From Solen grandis (Eukaryota > Mollusca > Bivalvia > Adapedonta > Solenidae): 64,000 nt of DNA. Position numbers and translations under genes: made by a program. The first letter of the stretch is position 1. The number at the start of each line of letters is the position of its first letter. The stretch covers positions 69,540,840 to 69,604,839 of the forward strand of contig CM037777.1 in assembly GCA_021229015.1 (NCBI GenBank). Direction: 5' to 3'. Positions 1-10,894 of the stretch are shown piece after piece. A model generated the notes under the pieces. It had not been told where the DNA came from, did no database searches, and saw only the letters and a program-made list of their open reading frames with translations.

Positions 1-1971
1 TCCATGTCACACCCACACAATGTCTTCCATGTCACACCCACACTATGTCCTCCATGTCACACCCACACTATGTCTTCCATGTCCACCCACAATGTCTTCC
101 ATTCACACCCACACTATGTCTTCCATGTCACACCTAAACAATGTCTTCCATGTCACACCCACACAATGTCTTCCATGTCACAACCACACTATGTCTTCCA
201 TGTCACACCACCTATGTCTTCCATGTCACACCCACACTATGTCTTCCATGTCACACCCACACTATGTCTTCCATGTCACACCACACTATGTCTTCCATGT
301 CACACCCACACAATGTCTTCCATGTCACACCCACACAATGTCTTCCATGTCACACCCACACTATGTCTTCCATGTCACACCTACACTATGTCTTCCATGC
401 AACAACCACACTATTACTTCAATGTCACATCCACACAATGTCTTCCATGTCACAACCACACTATGTCTTCCATGTCACACCCACACTATGTCTTCCATGT
501 CACACACACACAATGTCTTCCATGTCACACCACACACTAGGTCTTCCATGTCACACACACACAACGTCCATGTCACACACAACTAGTCTTCCATTCACAC
601 ACACACAATGTCTTCCATGTCACAACCAACCCAGGTCTTCCATGTCACACACACACAATGTCTTCCATGTCACACACACACAATGTCTTCCATGTCACAC
701 ACACACTAGGTCTTCCATGTCACACACACACAATGTCTTCCATGTCACACACACACAATGTCTTCCATGTCACACCAACACTATGTCTTCCATGTCACAC
801 CCACACTATTCTTCCATGTCACACCACACATGTCTTCATGTCACAACCACACTATGTCTTCCATGTCACACCACCTATGTCTTCATGTCACACCCACACT
901 ATGTCTTCCATGTCACACCAACATGTCTTCCATGTCACACCCACACATGTCTTCCATGTCACACCACACTATGTCTTCCATGCAACAACCACACTATTCT
1001 TCATGTCACACCACACATGTCTTCCATGTCACACCCAAACAATGTCTTCCATGTCACACCACACTATGTCTTCCATGTCACACCACATGTCTTCCATGTC
1101 ACACCACATGTCTTCCATGTCAACCCACACTTGTTTCCATGTCACACCACACTATGTCTTCCATGCACACCACACTTTCTTCCATGTCACACCCACACTA
1201 TGTCTTCCATGTCACACCACACTATGTCTTCCATGCACACCACACTTTCTTCAATGTCACACCACACATGTCTTCCTGTCACCACACATGTTCCTGTCCA
1301 CCACACTATGTCTTCATGTCACACCACACATGTCTTCCATGTCACACCACATTGTTTCCATGTCACACCACACTTGTCTTCCATGTCACACCACACTATG
1401 TCTTCCATTCACACACACTATTCTTCATGTCACACCACACTTGTCTTCCATGTCACCCACATATGTCTTCCTGTCACTACACTATGTCTTCCATGTCACA
1501 CCCACACTATTTCCATGTCACACCAACTAGTCTTCCATGTCACACACACTTGTCTCCATGTCACACCACATATGTTCCATGTCACACAACAATGTCTCCA
1601 TGTCACACCACACTATGTTTCATGTCACCCCACACATTTCATGTCACACCACCAATGTCTTCCAGTCACACCACACTATGTCTTCATGTCACAACACACT
1701 ATGTCTTCCATGTCACACTAACATGTCTTCCATGTCACACCAACAATGTCTTCATGTCACACCCACACATGTCTTCATGTCACCACACTATGTCTTCCAT
1801 GTCACCCACATATGTTCCATGTCACACCACACTATGTTTCCATGTCACACCACATATGTCTTCCAGCACACCCACACTATGTCTTCCATGTCACACCACA
1901 ATGTCTTCATGTCAACCACACTATGTTTCCAGTCACACACACTATGTCTCCATGTCACCCACACTATGTTT
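1..1971. repeat. 25-bp minisatellite array
   Basis: The contig is a continuous tandem array with consensus ATGTCTTCCATGTCACACCC plus ACACT (25 bp), roughly 80 copies. The first 500 bases keep the 25-bp period, with C/A and T/A variants in the ACACT part. From about 820 onward many units lose one base (CCC to CC, TTCC to TTC), giving 22-24-bp units, and disorder rises toward the gap. Because 25 is not a multiple of 3 and the unit has no stop in the plus direction, long ORFs rich in His, Cys, Ser and Met appear in several frames. They are by-products of the repeat and not genes. The array runs off the left edge and ends at an assembly gap, so its true size is unknown. Confidence 0.95.
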
Positions 1972-2071
1972 NNNNNNNNNNNNNNNNNNNNNNNNNNNNN
2001 NNNNNNNNNNNNNNNNNNNNNNNNNNNNNNNNNNNNNNNNNNNNNNNNNNNNNNNNNNNNNNNNNNNNNNN
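1972..2071. other. assembly gap (100 N)
   Basis: Exactly 100 N, the usual placeholder for a gap of unknown size. Left of it is a minisatellite; right of it is low-quality AT-rich sequence. Order and distance across it should not be trusted. Confidence 0.98.
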
Positions 2072-5000
2072 CCCCCGGGGGACTCAAACCAACGCGATCA
2101 GGGGTTTGGGTAAGTTTTTAAAGTCAGCGATTTACACTCTGTGCCATGGAACCCTTTAGATTATTTTTTTTTTTAAGCGACCGCGATAATGGTTGTTGTA
2201 TACCATTTGTCTACGATGTGATTCGCGTTAGGCAAAACTTTTTTTTTTCATAAGAAAATGACTAGCAAATCATTTTCTATTTCTAAGGCCTTTTTTTTTA
2301 AATTGCGGTCAAGGAACCCCACGATCGGTCTTTTTTTTTGTTTTTTGAAAAGACTGTCTCAAATAGACAGTTTATTATTATATTTTTATAAAAAAACTTC
2401 CTAAGCACTTTTTTCATGCATTAACACTTTCAAAAGACGGGTACATAAAACCAAAAAAATATACAATATTTAAAAAAACAAATTAAAACCCCAATAGCTC
2501 AAGTCAAAAATTCAATTCAAAGTAGTTAAAAAGTTTAAAAAGACCCACAAAAAAAAAAAATACGGAAAAGACTTAAAATTTGTTAAAAAGCGACATGATA
2601 CAAAAATAATCTCCAAATAAAACCTCAAAATAAGGGGTTTTTTAAATGCCCCTTTTTAAAATACTGAAGATTTCACCCCTTTAAGGTTCTGGTAGGTTTT
2701 CCAGGAAAAGGGGCGTCGCATAAACGCCGATCACCATAAGTCACAGTCCTACTACGCGGTACAACCAGGGTTAAACAATCTTTTCTGGGCCCTAAAGTTG
2801 TCTGGTGGTATAAAAATATCTAGCATTTTGTATGTAAGTGGGTGCCTGTCCTTTAAGCGCCTTAAACCCCATTTAAGGAGTTTTTTCTCGACCAATTGCA
2901 CTGGAAGCCAAGTGTTGTTGGATAAAGTGAGTCCGAATGAAAAACCTGAGCTCATTTGCCGTAACCCCTTGGTCATTTCGGGGGCCGATGTAAGCCCGAT
3001 AAAACGGGAGACAAGTTCCCGGGAAGACCCACCCGGGTACCAGATTTTTCCCATTGAAACATTTTTTCCTGAGTGCCAGACAAGGGTGCGGTCCCCGGGG
3101 AAGTCCCCCCGGCTGGGAGCAAATCGCCACACGGGGCTTTGAGCTTTTGCGCTGATCATTTTTATCACATACAGACATTTTCCAAAATGATGAAAACGTG
3201 GGTGTTTGCTTGGGCCCCACTCATTTTTTTTTTACTTTCGTCTTTGAGAAAAAAAGTTTCTACGATCCCTTTTACAGCGATATCACCCCCGTAGAAAAGG
3301 ACTATGTCCCACCCCCTGTCGCTTTATTGATGTTCGCTGGGTTTTCCAGATTGGGTTTTACTCGATTTTAGGCGGACATTAACGCCCTTTCTTTTCTGTA
3401 ACTCAACTTATAGCGGGGCAGTACCCTGCACATACTAATCAATTATCTGCATCATATAAAGTGCAACATATTTTTAAAAAAATTTATAAAAAAGTCCTTC
3501 TGAATCGTACATCTTATCAGAATCCTTTGGTTTTCATATTCTTTACTCTACAAAATAAGTTTACTTAAAAATGGGGAAAAAAAAATTTAAAATTTGGTAG
3601 ATATTTTGAGTGGAAAACTGCGATAAAAATCCAAAAAGCGGGAACTTTTTTTATAATGTAATATAAAACTTGTTTATGTAGTTTCGTCGCCAGACAAGCA
3701 CATAGTCAAGTTGGAACAAAAATTTTCAACGTTCCATACTTGTTTGGGTTTAAAAATGTGGGAATTAATTATAATTAATATATAAAGACATTTTTTTTGT
3801 TAAAACTTATAAACATTTGGAACCAGTCGGAAAAAATGCATTATTGGATAGAATTTTAAACCAATTAAACATACTTTTTGGGTCTTTACATAGACCCCTG
3901 ACGTTGCTCAACATTATTAATTGGGAAACTTTCATCTGAAATGTAAAAATCCTAAATGAGCAAAAAAATTAAATTTTCTAAGTTTGCAGAACTCGCTCCA
4001 TAAATTATTCAAAATGATACTCGTTTTCGAAAATTCCTCATTTAATTGATCTCACCCTTATGAAAAACAGACTTTTTCTTTGTGGATGGGGGTTGAATCA
4101 TTCCTTACTCAAAATCTCTTTGTTTTGCATTTAAATTTTAGAAAGTTATATACAACCATTTAATCGTCATTTTGGTTTTTTGATCAAGAAATTTTGTTAA
4201 ATTAAGAGGATTTGCTCGAAAACTGCTGGAATTATCAAAGGACCCGATAAAAATATACTTACTGAACATTTATTCAAAATATATGAAGGAATATAAACCA
4301 TTCAGCAATTAGATATTTAAAATGAACACCCCGGGAAACAGAATGATAAAGTTGTGATAAGGAAACTTAAAAGGCATTTCGAAAAGTCAAGATAACTATT
4401 CTCAACATCAGGTTAAATAGTTAAACAACTTAAAAATGAAATAATTTTAAATATTAAAAAAGAAAAGTAGAGTATCTTCAAAATCACCCAAAAATTTTAA
4501 AAGCTTCTTTCATAGAGGGTCCGTGAAATTTTTCTCTTTTCCCTTTTTACAAAAACAAGTAAAAAAAACAAAAAAAAAACCGATTTTCGTGTACCCCTTT
4601 TAATTTGTCTGAAAATCAAAAAAACAAACCACAACTTTTTTTTTTTTTTTTTTTAAAAACACGAACAATCGAAACAAAACGTTCCCATATTGTTTTTCGT
4701 GCGTAAAAAAAAAAAAAAACCTAGAATCGTTTTTTTTAGATACAAACAAAGGGGTTTTCCCCGTTTGCTTATTTCAAAGTTTTTGAATAAAGTTAATATA
4801 TATAAAGAAATGGAAAATGATGCAATTAATGAAAATTTAATACGAAAATCATCATTATCATAAATAAATTATGTTAAAAAATAAGCTTTAAATCTTTTTT
4901 TTTTTCTTTTTTTTTCATTTTTATTTTCTAAGAAGATTTAGGAAGCAAAAAATTGGATCTTTTTTGTTACGCCCCTTTTTCTACACAGTAAAAACAAGGG

Positions 5001-5800
5001 GAAAAATTTTTAAGATAATACTTTTTCCCGAATTTTTTTTCTTCGTTATTAAATCATTTTAAATGTTTTTTTTTTTTATTCTTTATCTAAAATTTATTTC
5101 TTCATACCAATGATTTAAAAACAAATAATTTATTGCAATTTGATCCACATAAATAAAATTGTAAATAAGAAAAAAAAAATCTTTGAAATCCTACTTTCAA
5201 CCTTAAAAAATTGATTGATTTTTACAATTGAAAAAAATAAGGGAAACAAAGGCAGGTTGAACAAACTCATGAAAAAAATTTCTTATTTCTATGAATTAAC
5301 TTAAAACGTTTTAAAATTTTAAAAAATTCATTTGCTTAATATATTGCTTATTTTACAGTTTTTAGAAAAAAAAAAAACCCGTTAAATCTTAAAAAAACGT
5401 AAAAAAAAAATTTTTAAATTAAATGTATTTGTCATTTTCTTTAGGTTTGGGAAAGCCGTGATAACAAATCAAAAACAATCCGTATAATTTTTTTGGCTCT
5501 AGTATAATCTACTAATTCATCGAAAGGGGTTATTTACTCAAAAACGTATCACAATTCACTACCCAACGCAGGCACCATTCCTGCAAAAGAACAATCGGAT
5601 CTTGCTAAAACCAACCCAATGCCCATTTAATTTCTTTTTCAAATTAATAGATTTCCTAAATTACCCCTTTTACAAAAAAACATGAATAAGTCATGTTTTG
5701 AAACGTAATCACTTGAAATTTCCCGGACTTTCTGCGCATGTTAAGGTACGGCATTTTTACTACCAAATTTTTAATTTCCAATCTTTTGATTTTTTTTAAT
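2072..5800. other. AT-rich unpolished sequence, no gene seen
   Basis: Dense homopolymer runs (T8-T20, A8-A14) and no ORF that resembles a known protein. A more GC-balanced block at about 2690-3300 has overlapping ORFs of 114-138 codons on both strands. I do not recognise any of them, and since both strands are open equally I do not call a gene. The block may be a degraded or error-laden repeat. Confidence 0.6.
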
Positions 5801-5879
5801 ATATTTTTTTACAAATCAATGTTTTTAAAAACAAAGTGACACAACAAAAATTTCCCTTTAAAGGACTTAGGTTTGGTAT

Positions 5880-7190
5880 CAAAACTTATGCGCTGGAGCG
5901 CGATACAAATTGAAATGAATGATTTTTAATTTCAACGACGTCAAATTCAAGGCTAAAAAAAAAATTTTTTTGCAAGGACTGTTCGCTAAGTTCTTTTAAT
6001 ACAAAAAATATCTTTGAAATGCAAAAGGGTTTTTGTTTTCACATTTTCAAGATGCTTCCTCAAACAGAATAATTCCCATGTTTGATGACGTAACACTTGA
6101 ATTTTTTTAAAAACCCTTAAAGAACGTACTGTTTCGAATTTTTGAAAATTTTAAGTCCATTGGTCTAATTGGGCGTTTTTATATGATTTTTTTAAAAAAT
6201 TCTTGCTTTAAAAGCAGACGTCATAACCCCGTGACAAAAAAAAACATTTCTTGCAGAATGCTCACTTAAATTTTTAACTCTACAATTTTAAAGTTTTAAT
6301 TAAAACTCAAAATTCATGAACCAGAGCGAGAGAAACCCTTATAAAGAAATTTTTGTCTTTTTGATGACGCCATACCCACGGACTTAAGAGAAAACATTTA
6401 GAAATTGAAAGTAAAATTCTAGCCGATATTCTGTCCAGGGGGCTTGGTAACATTTAAAAATTTAATTTTTGGCCCCAATTCGAAAACCGGGTTTTTCCAT
6501 GAAATCTTATCTTTCGAATTTGGGGAAATTGAATCCAAGTGCACATCTACTCCAAAATACATATTCTTAAAAATACAAGACAATCTACCAATTTGAAGGC
6601 TCAGATCAAAATTTGAAGCTGACGTCAATCTGACTTTTTTATATGCCCAAAGAAATTTGAAATGATTTAATGTAGAAAAGATACTTTTTTATCCTGCAAT
6701 TTTAATTTCATTAAAATTGACTCAAAAAGTATGATGCCAAGCGAGAGAAATCTTTAAAAAAAAGGGTTTTGTCCTTTAAACGACGTCCAAACCCCCGGGC
6801 TTAAAAGGAAATATTTTTCAAAGAAAAAAAAGTAGGGGGGGCCTCGGGGGGCCGATTAAGCTGTCCAATTTTCCAAAGCTTCTAAATACAGTAAGCCTTT
6901 GTTACATTTAATATTAAATTTAAGGACCAAAATTCGAAAAACCGGGTTTTTCCATAAATTTAAAATTGTTTTGAATTTGAAAATTTGTAAAAAAGGTGCA
7001 CATCTACACATAATATACACTTTTGGGAAATATCAGAGAAAAAACAAAAAAAAAAGGCCTAAGGCAAAACAAAATTTTGAAGCTGACGTCCCCAAATTTA
7101 CGTTTTAAGTCATTTAAAATTAAAATGATGAATTAAAAACGAACTTTTTTGTCGAGGCCCTTTTTAAAATTTTATGTTGCTCAGACACGA
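5880..7190. repeat. tandem repeat, about 430-450-bp unit, about 3 copies
   Basis: Related segments recur at about 5885, 6310 and 6730 (an AGCGAGAGAAA or GGAGCGCGAT motif, then a long T/A stretch). A second landmark, AATTCGAAAACCGGGTTTTT, occurs at about 6477 and, with one extra A, at about 6932; each is followed by GTGCACATCTAC and then GAAGCTGACGTC. Copies differ mostly by small indels and homopolymer lengths. TGACGTC motifs recur within the units. The block lies just left of the 420-bp array and may be a diverged relative of it. Confidence 0.65.
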
Positions 7191-7459
7191 CAAAATTTTG
7201 AAATTAACTCTTAATTTGGTTTGGGGAAAAAAAGGGAATAAAATAAAACATGTAACTAGATGTCTCTAAAACGAATGTAGGATTTCTCAAACTGTGTTAA
7301 TGCAAAAACAGGAGATAGAATTTTTATTAACTCACCCCTGGGAGTATTTATGTTCATGCTGAAAATGCTTATATTTCCCAAAAATTTGTGCAAAAGATAA
7401 GAAAATAAGTATAGCTGTGACGTAACATGAGTCATTGACGTCAGGACATGCTGCAATTT

Positions 7460-9365
7460 GATTTCTAGTTTAAAGGTCCAGTTCGAATCTTACTCAGCCC
7501 CAAACTTCGGTTTTTTGGGGTTAAGGTTTGCTGACAAAAAATTCACACCTTAGTTTAAGATGACCATCTGTAAACATTTGAAGAAAATCTGATCATAAAG
7601 GCGGCGATTTGGGGGGGGGAAACCCCCTTTTTTCATTTTTTACCTGACGTCACGTGACGTCATAGGTGCGGGGAAAAAGCTGTTGTCAAAAGCGCATCTT
7701 TTTGCAATAACCGAATGTTCTTATTTGAACAACGGCATCATGTCGAAATCATTGCCCCAAATTTTAAAATTTGTGGTGCTTTTGACGTCCTAGACGTCAC
7801 GATTCAAAATTTTGTAAAATGCGCAGAACTGCAACTGGGTAAGTTTCCACCTTTCTATCCATCCTGAAGTCTTCAAAAACCCAAAATGAAAATTTTTTGT
7901 CCTATGTTTTGAATCTTTAATTTTAAACCACAGAACTCGGTTTTTTTGGAATTTCGTTAGTTGACAGGATATCACACCTTATTTCAAGTGTACCATCGTA
8001 CAAATTTGAAGAAAAACCCACCCTAAATGGGGGCTGTAAAACGCGAACACCATTTTCAAATTTTTAGCTCTGACGTCACATGACGTCATGGGTCTGAAGA
8101 TGCTTTGTTCAAAAACGCATACATCACCTCTAATTGAAATTTTTTATTTTTATGAACAACTCGTCTGTCGAAATCATTGCCTTAAATTAAAAGTAAATTA
8201 TGTTTTTGACGTCAATGACTCTATGAGTCACGACTAAAAAAAAAATTTAAAAATTATGAGACTGCAAACGTGTAAGTTTCAACTTTCTATCCATCCGAAG
8301 CTCAAATCCAAAATAAATTTTCGATTCTATGATCGAAACTTATTTAAACCAAGAAAACCGGTATTCGGGAAATTTTGGTTAGCTGAAGGATATGCACACC
8401 TAGTTTCAAGATGAAACCCTTTTGAAAAATTTTAAGAAAATCCGCCCTAAATGGCGGCTGAGCGCGTAAACCCCCCTTTTTTTACCATTTTTTGCCCGCG
8501 TCACTGAGTCATAGGGACGAAGATGCTTTTTTTCAAAAGCGGATACTTTTCTGTCAAACTTGAAATTTTCTTTTCTGAACAAAGGCTATGTCGAAATCTG
8601 CCCAAAAAAAAAATAAAATATGCTTATGCGTCAAGACGTCAATACGTCAGCTAAAAAAATATTGAAATTATGCAGACTGCAAACTGTTAAGTTTCAAATT
8701 TTTATCCATTTTTGAAGCCTTCAATCCCAAAATGAAATTTTTGGGTCCTATTTCGAATCTTATTCACCACAGAACTTCGGTCTTTCGGAAATTCGGTTAG
8801 CTGAAAGGATTTTCTCACATAGTTTCAAAGTCCATCGTAAAAAATTTTAAGAAAATTCGACCTAAATGGCGGCTGTAAAGGGGGTAAACCCCATTTTTCA
8901 CTATTTTTAGCCCTGATCACATGACGCATAGGGTGGAAGGGGCTTTTTTCAAAAACCCCATACTTACTTCTAACGTGTAATTTCATTATTCTGAACAACT
9001 GGCATCATGTCGAAATCATTGCCCAAAAAAGAAAATTCGAAGTATGCTTATGACGTCATTAAAAGTCACGACTCAAAATTATTAAAAAAATTCTTCAGAA
9101 CGCAAATGTTAAGTTTTAACTTTCTATCTCATCCGAAGCTCTTAATCCTAAAATAAATTTTTTGGCCTATGTTCGAATCTTATTTCAGCCCCAGAAAATT
9201 TTGGTCTTTCGGAATTTCGGTTACTGACAGGATGCACACCTTGTTTCAAGATGACCATCTGTGAACATTTGAAGAAAATCCGACCATAAATGATGGCTGT
9301 AGAGCGTGAACACCATTTTTTACTATTTTTTGCTGTGACGTCATGTGACGCCCCTAGGGTGCTGA
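7460..9365. repeat. satellite-like tandem array, about 420-bp unit, about 4.5 copies
   Basis: The landmark TTCGAATCTTA followed by CTTCGGT and TTTCGG recurs near 7485, 7908, 8330, 8750 and 9172, so the period is about 420-425 bp. Each unit also carries AAATGGCGGCTGT, GTGACGTCA-type palindromes, CATCATGTCGAAATCATTGC and AAGTTTCAACTTTCTATCCA. Divergence between copies is mainly indels and homopolymer length, which fits either ageing or sequencing error. The TGACGTCA palindromes equal the core CRE/ATF site; whether they bind anything here is unknown. Confidence 0.85.
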
Positions 9366-9473
9366 AAAAACAGGAAAAAAAAATTCCTCACTGACTAATA
9401 GCCCCAAAAATTTTATCGCCCGGTCCCTTGAAAAAATAAAAAAAACGTTTAGTTAGGAAGAAAAAAGGAATAA

Positions 9474-10345
9474 TATAAAAATAAACAGTACAAACCCAAA
9501 AGGCTTTTTGCTTTAGGCAGAAAGTCCTAATAAGAAAAAAAAAAACCCCAAAAAAAATTTTTGCTTAGGGAGAAAGCCCAATAAACGTACAAACCCAATA
9601 GGGGCTTTTCTTTTGGGGGAAAGTCCAAAAGAAAAAAATAACAAACCCAAAGGACTTTCTGCTTTAGGCAAAAGCCTAATAAAAAGAATAAACAGTACAA
9701 ACCCAATAGGACTTTTTGCTTTAGGCAAAAGCCAATAAAAGAATAAAAAGTACAAACCCAAGAGGACTTTCTGCTTTAGGCAGAAATCCTAATAAGAAAA
9801 AAAAAAAACAAAACCCCAAAGGACTTTCTGCTTTAGGCGAAAATCCTAATAAACAGACAAACCCAAAAGGACTTTCTGCTTTAAAGGAAAAGTCCTAATA
9901 ATAATAAGAAAAAACATAACAAACCCAATAGGACTTTCTGCTTTAGGCAGAAAGCCCTAAAAACAGTACAAACCCAATAGGACTTTCTGCCAGTAGGCAG
10001 AAAGTCCTAATAAAAAACAGTACAAACCCAATATGACTTTCTGCTGTAGCAGAAAGTCCTAATAATAAAAAAACAGTACAAACCCAATAGGACTTTCTGC
10101 CGAAAGGGCAGAAAGTCCTAATAAAAAACAGTACAAACCCAATAGACAGTACTAATAAACAGTACAAAACCAATTGGACTTTCTGCTATAGCAGAAAGTC
10201 CTAATAAACATAACAAACCCAATAGGACTTTCTGCTTTAAGCAGAAAGTCCTAATAAGAAGAAGAAGAATAAACAGTACAAACGTCCTAATAAAAAAACA
10301 GTACAAACCCAATAGGACTTTCTGCCAGTAGGCAGAAAGTCCTAA
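9474..10345. repeat. tandem array of foldback (hairpin) units
   Basis: About 16 units of roughly 45-60 bp. A typical unit reads ACAAACCCAAT, then AGGACTTTCTGC, a 4-7-nt loop, GCAGAAAGTCCT, then AATAA. The 11-12-bp arms pair perfectly in most units right of about 9960, while the loops vary (TTTAG, CAGTAG, TGTAG, CGAAAGG, TATAG types). Units between 9474 and 9900 are the same but damaged, as expected in this noisy region. Spacers are short A-rich runs with AAT or AAG triplets. The right edge touches a minus-strand SINE. Confidence 0.85.
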
Positions 10346-10361
10346 TAATAATAAGAAGAAG

Positions 10362-10530
10362 AAATATAGATACGTCCAGCTACTTACAGATGGAGGAAGA
10401 CCCCGAGTATACAGAGGTACCTTGATAGAACCACCGACCTACCGCAAGCCAGCTGGAAGGCTTCCTCACATGAAAATTCCGAAGTCCCTACCGGAATTCG
10501 AACCCACATCGGTGAGGGGCTGAGAGATTC
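10362..10530 (-). mobile_element. SINE family A, truncated copy
   Basis: Reverse-strand match to the family A SINE seen complete at 57868-58110. It has the tail side (ACGTCCAGCT), the body (ACCGACCTACCGCAAGCC, GGAAGGCTTCCTCACATGAA) and part of the tRNA-like head, including the B-box complement (TTCGAACC) and GGTGAGGGGCTGAGAGA. The last part of the 3' tail is missing; the foldback array is there instead. Confidence 0.85.
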
Positions 10531-10826
10531 CAATTTTAGTATTCTAGGTACCAAAATATATGTCCTGAAAATCCCTACAATTCAATTGTAGCATATTTGG
10601 GTCTAGTTTATAGGGTTTTCAAAATATAAGCAATTAAACTTAAACCTATTGATTCTGCATATCAAAATTCTTTTTTTTTAATTTCGTGTACAGCCGCGGG
10701 AATAAAACCGTAAATGCTACCATGCAATAGATTCGTCGACGCGTGTAGCCTCGTGAGTTAAATTTTAATAATGCTTGTACATACGATGGAGACAACTGTA
10801 GTACGTTATAGTTAGTATTTATTAAT

Positions 10827-10894
10827 AGAGAATTTAACAGTTAAGAAGCCAGAACGAGCGTAGCGAGTGAGGCTTCTTAACTGTTAAATTCTCT
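10827..10894. repeat. perfect inverted repeat, 24-bp arms, 20-nt loop
   Basis: Left arm 10827-10850 (AGAGAATTTAACAGTTAAGA then AGCC) and right arm 10871-10894 are exact reverse complements. The loop holds GAACGAGCGTAGCGAGTG, itself containing a mirror repeat (GAGCG TA GCGAG). It could be a small foldback transposon, a MITE core, or a structured RNA. No adjacent ORF indicates a regulatory role. Confidence 0.9.

Noticed and set aside
4..1721. Long plus-strand ORFs (up to 526 codons) rich in His, Cys, Met and Ser
   Set aside because: They are translations of a stop-free 25-bp minisatellite in several frames at once, without a start context or any non-repeat part.
2752..3168. 138-codon minus ORF
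   Set aside because: Overlapping ORFs on the other strand, noisy sequence, no recognisable motif.
9474..10345. CRISPR-like look (regular palindromic units)
   Set aside because: Spacers are short A-rich and near-identical rather than unique, there are no cas genes, and the genome is eukaryotic.
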